A DNA stretch of 64,000 nucleotides from Pseudohoeflea suaedae (GTDB taxonomy: Bacteria > Pseudomonadota > Alphaproteobacteria > Rhizobiales > Rhizobiaceae), in contig NZ_SMSI01000002.1 of assembly GCF_004354915.1 (NCBI RefSeq), forward strand, positions 1 through 64,000, given 5' to 3'. Shown piece by piece: positions 46,405 to 54,725 of this stretch. The translations under genes were made by a program, and so were the position numbers. Position 1 is the first letter of the stretch, and every line of letters starts with the position of its first letter. The notes under the pieces were generated by a model, which did no database searches, had not been told where the DNA came from, and saw only the letters and a list, made by a program, of their open reading frames with translations.

Positions 46405-46652
46405 TGAAAAGGCACATCGGAACAATCGCGCACATTGACAACGGAAAGACGTCACTTACGGCGGCCTTGTTGCGCGTTCTTGACCAACAAGAAAAATGCC
46501 CGCCTACAGACCTCACCTACACGGACGCCCCTCGCGCTCTCCGATACTACGCCAAGAAGTTCGAGACGGGCGAAATCACGCGATGGGACTTGGCGGCGCA
46601 CCTTCTTGAACAAGCTGCCGACATCATCGAGACGCATGAGGCTTCCCGATGA
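46404..46652 (+). CDS. Small protein with translation-factor-like P-loop
   Basis: 82 aa. Residues 3-22 read like the G1 region of translational GTPases: HIGTIAHIDNGKTSLTAALL (compare AHIDAGKT of EF-G and GHVDHGKTTL of EF-Tu). After that the match ends; the G2 to G5 motifs are absent and the rest is a helical domain. So it cannot be a complete GTPase. Either a captured fragment or a small NTP-binding/mimic protein. Confidence 0.6.
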   Translation: MKRHIGTIAHIDNGKTSLTAALLRVLDQQEKCPPTDLTYTDAPRALRYYAKKFETGEITRWDLAAHLLEQAADIIETHEASR

Positions 46653-46855
46653 CAGACGACTCCGACCTCCTGCCGTGCCCGTTCTGCGGCGCAAAAGCCA
46701 AAAGCTACCACCGGCCCGACGAAAGCGGATGGCAGAATACGGACTGGATTTGCTGTGACGCTGGCGACGACGGGATCACGCCGGAGTGCAGCGCGAGTAC
46801 GTGCCTATTCGAAAGCCGAGAGCAAGCCAAAGCCGCCTGGAACAGGCGGACATAA
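46649..46855 (+). CDS. Lar-like restriction alleviation protein
   Basis: 68 aa with the Lar pattern: LLPCPFCGAKAKSYHR, later WICCDAG, ECSAS and the C-terminal EQAKAAWNRRT. Lar of the Rac prophage moderates type I restriction. It overlaps the previous gene by 4 bases and lies just before two DNA methyltransferases, which fits an anti-restriction group. Confidence 0.8.
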   Translation: MTDDSDLLPCPFCGAKAKSYHRPDESGWQNTDWICCDAGDDGITPECSASTCLFESREQAKAAWNRRT

Positions 46856-46952
46856 ACGGCCAAATCTGACGCCTAACCAGCCATAAGCAGCCATATTTGG
46901 CCGGTTGCCACACCACACCACGACACCACGACACCACGCCAGGAGAGACATA

Positions 46953-47741
46953 ATGCGCATTGAACAGATCGGCGACTGCACGCTCTATAATGGCGACTGC
47001 CTGGAGGTGATGGCGAGGCTTGAGCAGGTCGACCATGTGGTTAGCGACCCGCCGTATGAAGACGAGCTACACAAGGCAATCGGCCGCATTCGCCGGAATG
47101 ACGGCCGCGAAATGATTACCGAACTTGGCTTTGGTGGCGTCAACTCGTCGCGCGCCGATATCGTCAAGGAAGTTGTGCGCGTGTCGAACGGTTGGGCGAT
47201 CCTGTTCACGCTTGCCGAAGGAGTCAGGGCGTGGCGCGACGAACTTCAGGCACGTGAGGCGAAATACGACACATGCATTGCGTGGGTGAAGCCAGACAGC
47301 ACGCCGCGCATGAATGGGCAGGGACCGGCGAGAGGCTTCGAGTGCGCAGTGACTGCGTGGTGCGCGCCAGGGTATCGAAAATGGAACGCAGGCGGAAAGC
47401 GCGGGGTCTACACCCACCTAACAAACCAGCGCGACAGGGACGGGCGCCATCCGACCGAGAAGCCAATCCCACTCATGCGGGAACTGCTTTCTGACTTCAC
47501 TAATCCGGGGCAACTTATCCTTGACCCGTTTATGGGCAGCGGCACAACAGGCGTTGCTTGCGCCAGGATGGGTCGTCGGTTCATCGGCGTCGAACTCGAC
47601 CCAAAGTATTTCGACATTGCTTGCGAGCGAATTGAGAAGGCTTACGCGCAGGGCGACATGTTCGTTGAGGCAACGAAAGAACCACAGCCGCTAGACATGT
47701 TTTCACCAGCCAACGACAACGCCGCAGAGAAGGCCGCATGA
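46953..47741 (+). CDS. DNA methyltransferase (N6-adenine or N4-cytosine, DPPY type)
   Basis: 262 aa from ATG 46953 after CAGGAGAGACATA. Motif IV HVVSDPPYED (about residue 31) comes before motif I LDPFMGSGTTGVACARMGR (about 200), the beta-class order. HPTEKPIPLMRELL is typical of phage/Dam-like orphan enzymes. Likely protects phage DNA from host restriction. No cognate endonuclease is adjacent. Confidence 0.9.
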   Translation: MRIEQIGDCTLYNGDCLEVMARLEQVDHVVSDPPYEDELHKAIGRIRRNDGREMITELGFGGVNSSRADIVKEVVRVSNGWAILFTLAEGVRAWRDELQAREAKYDTCIAWVKPDSTPRMNGQGPARGFECAVTAWCAPGYRKWNAGGKRGVYTHLTNQRDRDGRHPTEKPIPLMRELLSDFTNPGQLILDPFMGSGTTGVACARMGRRFIGVELDPKYFDIACERIEKAYAQGDMFVEATKEPQPLDMFSPANDNAAEKAA

Positions 47742-48058
47742 CAGAGCCCATAACATGCCACGTCTGCGGCTTTCGCGCCACCGGCCTCGGCATCGCGCAG
47801 CGCAACGCGGACCCGAAATGGCTTTGCACGGAATGCGCGCTTATCGCCGAGCGAATCCGCGAAGTGCGGCGCATGGATCCGTATGAATTGAAAGCGCTCG
47901 ACGGTGGCGTCGATGCGGCTGGCGACTTTATTGCGGCGAACGGCGCCGACCTGTCCGAATACGACGAGGAAACGGCTCGCATGCTTTGCAAAGCCGTGTG
48001 GAAGGGGTGCGCCGATCGGTTGCGGCATTTGTTGGTGAATGGGGAGGCGCCGTTTTGA
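47738..48058 (+). CDS. DUF6511 phage protein with zinc-binding motif
   Basis: 106 aa. N-terminal CHVCGFRATGLG and WLCTECALIA form a zinc knuckle; the rest is helical with ARMLCKAVWKGCADRLRHLL. Overlaps the methyltransferase gene by 4 bases. Function unknown. Confidence 0.7.
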   Translation: MTEPITCHVCGFRATGLGIAQRNADPKWLCTECALIAERIREVRRMDPYELKALDGGVDAAGDFIAANGADLSEYDEETARMLCKAVWKGCADRLRHLLVNGEAPF

Positions 48059-48252
48059 CCATTTACAAGAGGCTATACCGCCGCCCGTTTGATTGGTTTT
48101 GGCGCATGTGGTTCGACAGCTACGTGACAAACCATAACGGCCAGCAATGCCCGAGATGTCGCGGCACGGACAAAGCGCAGTATCTCTACGAAGGCTTCTG
48201 CACCGGGGACCGACTGCGCTGCGTTCGATGCGATAGGGAGTGGTGGAATTGA
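48055..48252 (+). CDS. Small zinc-ribbon phage protein
   Basis: 65 aa from a TTG start overlapping the previous stop. Aromatic N-terminus (RRPFDWFWRMWFDSYV), then CPRC (about residue 32) and CVRC (about 57), a zinc-ribbon pair. Unknown function. Confidence 0.55.
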   Translation: MTIYKRLYRRPFDWFWRMWFDSYVTNHNGQQCPRCRGTDKAQYLYEGFCTGDRLRCVRCDREWWN

Positions 48253-49847
48253 AAACCTACGCCATTCAAGAGCGGGCAGTTTCCGAAAACCCCGACGCCG
48301 GACCGCAGGGCAAGGGCTGGCAAGAAGATATAGCGTTTACGCTGGAAGCGAGGAACAAGGTGCAGGCAATCGTTACGGATAAGGCGGCGGGCTCGCGACC
48401 CGCAGCTACTCCAGCAGCAGACAACGACAACAAACGGCCTCTGCGCTTTCTTTCGGTGTGCAGCGGTATAGAGGCCGCCTCGGTCGCATGGAATCCGCTC
48501 GGCTGGAAGGCGGTAGCCTTTTCGGAAATCGAAAAGTTCCCGTCTGCGGTTCTTGCGCACCGCTACCCCGACGTACCGAACCTTGGCGACTTTACCAAAA
48601 TCGACGCCTCCAAGTTGGGACGCATAGATATTCTCTGTGGTGGAACTCCCTGCCAGGCATTTAGCGTTGCGGGTCTTCGTAATTCCATGGGCGACGCCCG
48701 CGGTAATCTTTCACTCGAATTTGTAAGGTTGGCCCATGAGCTTTCAGACGGCAATGGACTTCGAAACGTCGTTTGGGAAAACGTCGTCGGATCCCTCAGC
48801 ACAAAAGACAATTTCTTCGGATGTTTCCTGGCAGGAATTGTCGGAGCAGATGATCCCCTGCATACTCCAGACGGGAAGGCATGGCCAAACGCGGGCATGG
48901 TTGCCGGGCCACTCGGAAGGGCGGCATGGCGGGTTCTCGACGCACAATATTTCGGCCTGGCCCAACGACGCCGCCGTGTCGTCCTTGTCGCAGATTTTGG
49001 AAACGGGGCCGATCCCGCAGCGGTTCTTTTTGAGCGCAAAAGCGTGCACGGGAATTCTCCGCCGAGCCGAGAAGCGGGGGAAAAGCCTGCCCCCACAATT
49101 AGCGCGCGCACTAAGGGCGGCGGCGGACTCGGAACAGACTTTGAGCTAGATGGCGGCCTGATACATGCCCCCGAAATAGCGCGTTGCGACGCAACGCGCG
49201 AAGGCTCGAGCCAGGACTACGAATCGACGACCATGGTGGCCGTCTCCGTCACCGGAACGACAAGCCACAGCCTTACGGCTGAAGGCGCGGACGCGAGCGA
49301 AGACGGGACGGGGCGCGGGACTCCTGTTATTGCTTTCAATACGCGCCAAGACCAGATCCATGAAAGCGAATGCGCACAGCCCCTTGGGGCTAAGGACAAC
49401 GGCAACGGTATTTTGACTCCCGCCATCACCGTCGCCATTCGCGGCAGAGAGGGCGGCGCAACAGCGGAGCTAGGCGGACCTATTGCCACGGCGTTGCGCG
49501 CCAGTCAGGGCGGCGGCGACAAACCGCATGTGTTGGCTGCGTTGGCCGTAGATTGCTACAATGGCGCGATTGACGGCGATACCACGCTCACACTCCGAAA
49601 AGGAAATGGAAACGAACTAGGCGGAGTGCCGGCCACTCTAGTGCACTCCGCCGTCCGCCGCCTGACGCCCGTCGAGTGCGAGCGCCTTATGGAATTTCCG
49701 GACGATTACACGAACATCCCGTGGCGCGGCAAGCCGACCAGCCCCGACGGCCCGCGCTACAAGGCGCTTGGCAATTCTTGGGCGGTTCCGAAATTCGCAT
49801 GGGTTGGCGCCCGCATCGCAAAGTTTATGCCGCAGGAATCTAAATGA
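48249..49847 (+). CDS. dcm: C5-cytosine DNA methyltransferase
   Basis: About 532 aa from TTG 48249 (a GTG at 48240 is the alternative). Motif I LRFLSVCSGIEAASVAW (about residue 67), motif IV CGGTPCQAFSVAGLRNSMGD with the catalytic Cys, motif VI ENVVGSL, motif VIII QRRRRVVLVAD, motifs IX-X RRLTPVECERLMEFPDDYTN and YKALGNSWAVP. A long variable target-recognition region (about 270-440) lies between. Protects phage DNA by m5C; recognition site unknown. Confidence 0.92.
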   Translation: MKTYAIQERAVSENPDAGPQGKGWQEDIAFTLEARNKVQAIVTDKAAGSRPAATPAADNDNKRPLRFLSVCSGIEAASVAWNPLGWKAVAFSEIEKFPSAVLAHRYPDVPNLGDFTKIDASKLGRIDILCGGTPCQAFSVAGLRNSMGDARGNLSLEFVRLAHELSDGNGLRNVVWENVVGSLSTKDNFFGCFLAGIVGADDPLHTPDGKAWPNAGMVAGPLGRAAWRVLDAQYFGLAQRRRRVVLVADFGNGADPAAVLFERKSVHGNSPPSREAGEKPAPTISARTKGGGGLGTDFELDGGLIHAPEIARCDATREGSSQDYESTTMVAVSVTGTTSHSLTAEGADASEDGTGRGTPVIAFNTRQDQIHESECAQPLGAKDNGNGILTPAITVAIRGREGGATAELGGPIATALRASQGGGDKPHVLAALAVDCYNGAIDGDTTLTLRKGNGNELGGVPATLVHSAVRRLTPVECERLMEFPDDYTNIPWRGKPTSPDGPRYKALGNSWAVPKFAWVGARIAKFMPQESK

Positions 49848-52150
49848 CCATAGACACCCAAAAACAGCTTGCGCTCTCCTACGCCGCGCAAGGAATTCCG
49901 GTCTTCCCGTGTCGGCAGGGAGACGAAGACAGCGGCGACGTGGATCCGGAAACCGGCGAAGTTCTGTTTCTAAAGGCGAAGACGCCGCGGACATCGAATG
50001 GCTTCAAGGGAGCTTCCGCGCGAGAATACATCATCAACACGTTTTGGGATCGCTACCCGAATTCCATGGTTGGAATACCGACTGGCGAGCAAATCGGCGC
50101 ATGGGTTCTTGATGTTGACGTACACAAGGACGATGACGGCAACGTCATCAATGGCTACGAAACGCTCGAGGCGCTTTGTGAAAAGCACGGAGACATGCCA
50201 GACACGGCGCGCGCCACGACGGCTGGCGGAGGCATGCACTATTACTTCAAGCATGTCCCTGGCGTCCGTAACCGCGGCGCATTAGGTCCGGGCATCGACG
50301 TCCGCTCAAGTGGCGGCTATGTCATTGCACCAGGCAGCGTCACCGCCGACGGCCGCGAATACACCTGGGTCGACCACGACGGCGAAGGATTTCCGCCGAT
50401 CGCCAATGCGCCGGAATGGCTTCTGTCGCTCGTCCTCCCGCAGCAGCCGCAGGGCACAACGCCGTACACCCACACCTCGACCACCCAAAACAACACCTAT
50501 GTCGAGCGCGCCGTTCATGACGAGCTGGACGCCCTTGCCGCAACAGCGCAAGGCGGGCGCGGGGAAGCCGTCAACCGCTCGGCGTTCTCGCTTGGCACGA
50601 TCGTCGGGGCAGGGGCGCTAAGCCGCAACGAAGCCGAAGCCGGCTTGCTGGCTGCGGCGCGCTCAAACGGCGTCGTGGCGAAAGACGGCGAGCGCGAGAT
50701 CAAAGCCAAGATCCGCCGCGGTCTTGATGCCGGCATTAAGCAGCCGCGCGATATCCCGGCGCCGGAGTTCGAAGACGACGGCACGCAGCCAGTCGATTTT
50801 TCCGGCATGCTCAAGCCAAGGGCAGCCGAGAACGCGCCGACGGTCGAAGAGCTCGACGACGCAGCTGAATACCGCTTGTCGGTTGTCGACGACATCGAAA
50901 ACCTGACCTTCCCTGGCGGGCTCGTCGAAGACCTGATCGACTGGATTGTCTCGAGCGCCGAACAGCCGAGTCGCACGCTTGCGCTTGCCGCCGTCTTGCC
51001 GCTTGTCGGGGCGTTGATGGGCGCACGCTATTCGACAGGCACGCGCGACACGCGTCCGAACATATACACGGTGTCGCTTGCCGAATCCGGCTTCGGCAAG
51101 GAACACGCGCGATCGCAGATCAAGCGGCTGTTCATGGCTGACCAGGACGTGCTTGCGAAATACAGCGGCCCGGCGCGCATCATGTCGGCTTCGGCGTTGC
51201 GCGAAGTGCTTGAGCACCACCCGTATGTCAACTGCCAGATCGACGAGTTCGGCGGGTTCGTGCGGTCAATCACAGACCGCAACGCGGGCGGGCACCAGCA
51301 AGCAATATCGACGGACCTGCGCGATTACTATTCGGCGAGCTCGACGTTCTTCGAGGGAGCTGCCTACCGCGGCTCGCCGCCGAAGCGGATTTACAACCCT
51401 GTGCTTTGCATCCACGGCACGTCGACGCCGGACCAGTTCTGGAATGCGCTCTCGAGCGCCAGCGCCGAAGACGGGCTGTTGCCGCGGCTTATCCTGTTTT
51501 GCGTCAATGGCGACGAGCCTGAAGCGGTTGTGCCGTCACGCAAGATCGACGACGTGCCGGAGGACTTGCTTTTGCGCATGTCGGCAGTTGCGGGCGTCAA
51601 CGTCGTGGCGGCGCGTATGGGAAACATGCCGCAAATGCCGCCGGGCAAGGCCGTGGTCAAGCCGAACGTCGTGCCGTGGACGCACGACGCGCTTGTGACG
51701 TTCGAGAGCATCAAGCGGGCTGTAAAGCAGCAAGAGGCCATGCACCAACCGGAGCACAGGCCGTTCGTGCGCCGTATTATCGAGAACGCGATCAAGCTGG
51801 CGCTGATCGTTGCTGTAGGCGAGGACTCTTATTCGCCCGTTGTAACCGAGGCCAATATCGAATGGGCGGCCGCGCTGTCTTGGACGTGTGCCGCGTCGAT
51901 GCTCGAGCAGGTTTCGGAGCGGCTTTCCGACAACCAGCGCGAGGCGAATTACAAGCGCATCGCGTCGTTGGTGCGGGGAGCGGGCAAGAAGGGCATTACT
52001 GTCGGGCAGCTTTCCAGCCGCGTCAAGCAAATCGACGCGCGACAGCGCGAGGAGCTGATCAGGGATTTGATGGAGGCGGGCAAGGTGCTCATTGCGCCAC
52101 AGAAACCGACAGGGCGCCCGTCCAGGCGGCTGGTTTGGGCGACGGCTTAG
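49844..52150 (+). CDS. Bifunctional primase-polymerase with DUF3987 helicase-like domain
   Basis: 768 aa. N-terminal prim-pol domain: ALSYAAQGIPVFPCRQGDED, WVLDVDVHKD (metal Asp), TTAGGGMHYYFKH, GIDVRSSGGYVIAPGS (residues about 10-190). C-terminal DUF3987 domain from about residue 355: ALAAVLPLVGALMGARYS, IYTVSLAESGFGKEHAR as altered Walker A, INCQIDEFGG-like Walker B. It probably primes and unwinds phage DNA. Overlaps the methyltransferase by 4 bases and is followed by a terminator and an AT-rich repeat region. Confidence 0.85.
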   Translation: MTIDTQKQLALSYAAQGIPVFPCRQGDEDSGDVDPETGEVLFLKAKTPRTSNGFKGASAREYIINTFWDRYPNSMVGIPTGEQIGAWVLDVDVHKDDDGNVINGYETLEALCEKHGDMPDTARATTAGGGMHYYFKHVPGVRNRGALGPGIDVRSSGGYVIAPGSVTADGREYTWVDHDGEGFPPIANAPEWLLSLVLPQQPQGTTPYTHTSTTQNNTYVERAVHDELDALAATAQGGRGEAVNRSAFSLGTIVGAGALSRNEAEAGLLAAARSNGVVAKDGEREIKAKIRRGLDAGIKQPRDIPAPEFEDDGTQPVDFSGMLKPRAAENAPTVEELDDAAEYRLSVVDDIENLTFPGGLVEDLIDWIVSSAEQPSRTLALAAVLPLVGALMGARYSTGTRDTRPNIYTVSLAESGFGKEHARSQIKRLFMADQDVLAKYSGPARIMSASALREVLEHHPYVNCQIDEFGGFVRSITDRNAGGHQQAISTDLRDYYSASSTFFEGAAYRGSPPKRIYNPVLCIHGTSTPDQFWNALSSASAEDGLLPRLILFCVNGDEPEAVVPSRKIDDVPEDLLLRMSAVAGVNVVAARMGNMPQMPPGKAVVKPNVVPWTHDALVTFESIKRAVKQQEAMHQPEHRPFVRRIIENAIKLALIVAVGEDSYSPVVTEANIEWAAALSWTCAASMLEQVSERLSDNQREANYKRIASLVRGAGKKGITVGQLSSRVKQIDARQREELIRDLMEAGKVLIAPQKPTGRPSRRLVWATA

Positions 52151-52164
52151 GGGCAACAGAAAAG

Positions 52165-52187
52165 GAGGGCTGAGGCCCTCTTTTTTT
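52165..52187 (+). terminator. Terminator after primase-polymerase
   Basis: GAGGGC-TGAG-GCCCTC followed by seven T. Confidence 0.85.
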
Positions 52188-52206
52188 GTTCTTGTCTTTT
52201 TGGTGT

Positions 52207-52234
52207 TTGACAAATTTGTAAAGCGTGCGATAAA
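52207..52234 (+). promoter_or_regulatory. Rightward phage promoter with ACAAATTTGT operator (site 6)
   Basis: TTGACA, 16 bases, GATAAA. Palindrome 52210-52219. Drives the gene at 52261. Confidence 0.65.
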
Positions 52235-52260
52235 TGGTCATCAACAAAGGAGAGACGGAC

Positions 52261-52425
52261 ATGGAATTTGTATCTGTGATATTGCTGGTGTGGATTCACG
52301 GGTCGCAGCCCGTGAGAATCGATGTCCCCGACATGCCTACGTGTGAGAGTATTTCCGCGCAGATATCGGATGGCAACACTAGCGGCAGCTACCTTCACAC
52401 GCGTTGCGTTGGTGTTCCAGGCTAG
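52261..52425 (+). CDS. 54-residue phage protein
   Basis: ATG after GGAGAGACGGAC. N-terminal hydrophobic stretch MEFVSVILLVWIHGS could be a signal or anchor; two later Cys. Followed by a terminator, so it is a one-gene unit. Function unknown. Confidence 0.6.
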   Translation: MEFVSVILLVWIHGSQPVRIDVPDMPTCESISAQISDGNTSGSYLHTRCVGVPG

Positions 52426-52463
52426 CGTACCGCAGGGCAGACACCGATCCGCCCCAAAAACAC

Positions 52464-52485
52464 AACCCGCTTCGGCGGGTTTTTC
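52464..52485 (+). terminator. Terminator after 54-residue gene
   Basis: AACCCGC-TTCG-GCGGGTT and TTTTC, a TTCG tetraloop hairpin. Confidence 0.85.
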
Positions 52486-52519
52486 TTTGCCTGCGACACA
52501 ACAAAGACACGGTTTCGCC

Positions 52520-52800
52520 ATAATTCAGTATATTAGGGTCTTCTGTTTATCAACATCCGGCGTGTATAAACTCGTTGATAAAGTCCGCCTAAAATTTACA
52601 AACTCGGATCGGCGCAGAGTTTATACACGTTTATAAATCTCCGAAATTGATAAACTATTGCCAAATTATCTAATGAATTCAATATAATAGTATAGTTTAT
52701 TAGTTTATATATCGTATTGAGTAGTTATAGAAATTTGACGCGTATATAGGGGGTATAGAAGGACCCCCATTGATAAATGCATAAACTATTTTTCTGACCA
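52520..52800. other. AT-rich repeat region, candidate phage replication origin
   Basis: Gene-free and very AT-rich against a high-GC background. CGTGTATAAACTC (52561-52573) and GAGTTTATACACG (52617-52629) are a perfect 13-base inverted repeat. TATAAAC/GTTTATA and TTGATAAA words recur many times to 52790. GGGGG (52749-52753) and CCCCC (52764-52768) form a hairpin. Location just after the primase gene fits an origin with iterons; this is inference. Confidence 0.5.
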
Positions 52801-52844
52801 TCTGGTAAAAAATCAGAATGTGGCAGGAATTCCGTTTGTGCGGC

Positions 52845-52873
52845 TTGACAAATTTGTAAAGTTAATGCTAGTG
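52845..52873 (+). promoter_or_regulatory. Rightward phage promoter with ACAAATTTGT operator (site 7)
   Basis: TTGACA, 17 bases, CTAGTG (weak -10). Palindrome 52848-52857. Shares the downstream GTTAAYGCTAGKGTG element with sites 3 and 5. Confidence 0.6.
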
Positions 52874-52963
52874 TGCGGGGAGTGGATGAAACAGGGGCGG
52901 TCGCTTGGTGTCACCCAACCCGCCCCGAGCAATCCCGCTCCGCTGGCCTGAGAGGATAGAGAG

Positions 52964-53188
52964 ATGAGCAATCTTTGGTGGCTGCAACCAGGATGGACGG
53001 ATGCGCGGTGCCCTTGTGGGGCGAACATCTACGCGAGCGGCGGTGATCCCGATTGGGGGTACTGCCAAGAATGCTTCACCGCAGAGATGGAGCGCGAGGA
53101 GTACGAGAAGCAGCAGTACGAGGAGGAACAGCGGCACCTCGAAGAACTCGCGATGGAAGAACATTTCCGCCGCCATCCACACGGCTAA
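52964..53188 (+). CDS. Small zinc-finger-like phage protein
   Basis: 74 aa. CPCG (about residue 16) and CQEC (about 34) form a probable zinc site; the second half is a strongly charged Glu/Arg helix (EREEYEKQQYEEEQRHLEEL). First gene of the operon driven by site 7. Confidence 0.6.
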   Translation: MSNLWWLQPGWTDARCPCGANIYASGGDPDWGYCQECFTAEMEREEYEKQQYEEEQRHLEELAMEEHFRRHPHG

Positions 53189-53210
53189 CCACCCGAGAGG
53201 GAGAGAACAT

Positions 53211-53516
53211 ATGTCTGAATTGAATAAACTGGAATTCGTCCGCAAGTTTATCGCATCGGAGTACCGGGACCCTTCATCTGAGCCTAACGGCGAATGGCTG
53301 GCGAAAGAAGCCAGAGAACCCTACGCAGCGTTATGCGATGTGATCGCCGCCACCCGCCCCACACAGGATGGGGTGAAGGTGGCCGATGCGCTTGAAGCGT
53401 GCGATTGGTCGGGCTGCTCGATAGGCAATAAGGCCATCCTCAAATCTGCCGCCCAGCTTCTCCGCGCCACCCTCGACCCGTCCCCAGCCCTCGCCAAGCA
53501 CAAGGGGGGCAAGTGA
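53211..53516 (+). CDS. Phage protein, unknown
   Basis: 101 aa after GAGGGAGAGAAC. Helical; mid-region ALCDVIAATRPTQDGVKVAD. No family recognised. Followed directly (no gap) by the next start codon. Confidence 0.6.
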   Translation: MSELNKLEFVRKFIASEYRDPSSEPNGEWLAKEAREPYAALCDVIAATRPTQDGVKVADALEACDWSGCSIGNKAILKSAAQLLRATLDPSPALAKHKGGK

Positions 53517-53750
53517 ATGACCTGCCCCCGATACGGCTCCTGCAAGCCGTCCAATTGCGAGTGCGCAAAGCCGTTCCCGGTTCACGTTGGCCAGCACCTT
53601 GCCGAAGAACAGGCGCGCACTCAGGCGGCAATGACCATCTGGCCTGTCTGGTGCTTCATCATCCTCGGGTTTGCCCTGATCGGACTGGGAATTGCCCTGG
53701 ATCATGCGGACAGGAAGTTCGCGCAAATCGAAATCGAAAGGAGAGTATGA
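53517..53750 (+). CDS. Small cysteine-rich single-pass membrane protein
   Basis: 77 aa. Four Cys in the first 16 residues (TCPRYGSCKPSNCEC), then a helix, one membrane span (TIWPVWCFIILGFALIGLGI), and a basic end. Orientation suggests a cysteine domain outside the membrane core. Function unknown. Confidence 0.6.
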   Translation: MTCPRYGSCKPSNCECAKPFPVHVGQHLAEEQARTQAAMTIWPVWCFIILGFALIGLGIALDHADRKFAQIEIERRV

Positions 53751-54109
53751 TGGGCTATCAGTGCTACGAGCACAACGGTCGGGACCAAGGATATGGCGTC
53801 CCCGCAATCTGCGATCATCCGGGATGCAACGAACGCATTCACAGGGGTGTGTCTTACGCTTGTGGTGGCGACCCGATGGAGAATTGCGGGCTATTCTTCT
53901 GCGGAAAGCACAGGGCTAATTACCCGGACGACGCCAGCCTAGGCGTTTGTGAGCGGTGCGCCATCCCCGCCAGACCGTTCAAACGAAAGCCCGACATTCC
54001 AGAGTGGACCGACTGGAAACTCAATGACCCAAGTTGGGCAGAGTGGCGCGCTGCCAACCCGGAATGGGTCAAATCCGCCCGCGCCTCCCGCAATGGGGGC
54101 GAGGAATGA
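53747..54109 (+). CDS. Cysteine-rich phage protein, probable zinc-binding
   Basis: 120 aa. Start overlaps previous stop. Cys/His pattern CYEHNGRDQ, CDHPGCNERIH, CGGDPMENCGLFFCGKH, CERC resembles zinc-binding phage proteins. Tail contains repeated Trp motifs (WTDWKLNDPSWAEWRAANPE). Unknown function. Confidence 0.6.
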   Translation: MMGYQCYEHNGRDQGYGVPAICDHPGCNERIHRGVSYACGGDPMENCGLFFCGKHRANYPDDASLGVCERCAIPARPFKRKPDIPEWTDWKLNDPSWAEWRAANPEWVKSARASRNGGEE

Positions 54110-54279
54110 ACCGCCGACAACGCGTATTCGCGGCATTCGTCAAGCGCGATTGGGGCTCTGGTCGCGCGACATGGAGGCGGGCAAGCCCGCGCGACTCTGG
54201 CCGCAGAGCGATGCGTCGCATCAGCAACCGCGCCAGCAAGGCGGCGTGGTTTTCCGGCGATCTGGCTCGGTGCTATTGA
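54106..54279 (+). CDS. Small very basic phage protein
   Basis: 57 aa, 4-base overlaps on both sides. Very Arg-rich (RATWRRASPRDSGRRAMRRI). Short and biased, so only position supports it. Confidence 0.4.
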   Translation: MNRRQRVFAAFVKRDWGSGRATWRRASPRDSGRRAMRRISNRASKAAWFSGDLARCY

Positions 54280-54725
54280 TGACCACCCAAACCACCCGCA
54301 TCGACGGCAGGCGCGTCAAGATCACCACCAGGAACGGCAAGACCATGATCGCTCCAGCCGACCCGCTCGAGTGGGAACTGCAGGCGGCACAGGTCAGGCG
54401 CCTAAAGGCCATGCCGGAATACGGCAAGCGTTTTCTGATCGCCGGCGACATGAACGCGGGCAAGCGGAAAGCCACGGCGCAAGCGCAGGCGGTCGCCACC
54501 GGCATGGCGCCAGGCGAGCCGGACTTGCGCGTTTATCTGCCGCAAGGGCGAATTGGCCTGATCGAAAACAAGGTCGGATCCGCGCCGTTAACGGCAAGCC
54601 AGAAAGAGCGGCATCCATCGCTTGCGAAGCTAGGGCATCCCGTCACGGTCATTCGTGCCAAGACCGAAGAAGATGCCGCGGACCAGGCGGAGGCTGCCGT
54701 TCGAGAGTGGCTTTCGGCATCTTGA
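54279..54725 (+). CDS. VRR-NUC domain nuclease
   Basis: 148 aa. N-terminal basic region, then the VRR-NUC pattern: GEPDLRVYLPQGRIGLIENK (Asp, then Glu-x-Lys) and TASQKERHPSLAKLGHPVTV. Phage VRR-NUC proteins act as Holliday-junction or structure-specific nucleases. Last gene of the operon from site 7; its stop overlaps promoter site 8. Confidence 0.8.
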   Translation: MTTQTTRIDGRRVKITTRNGKTMIAPADPLEWELQAAQVRRLKAMPEYGKRFLIAGDMNAGKRKATAQAQAVATGMAPGEPDLRVYLPQGRIGLIENKVGSAPLTASQKERHPSLAKLGHPVTVIRAKTEEDAADQAEAAVREWLSAS

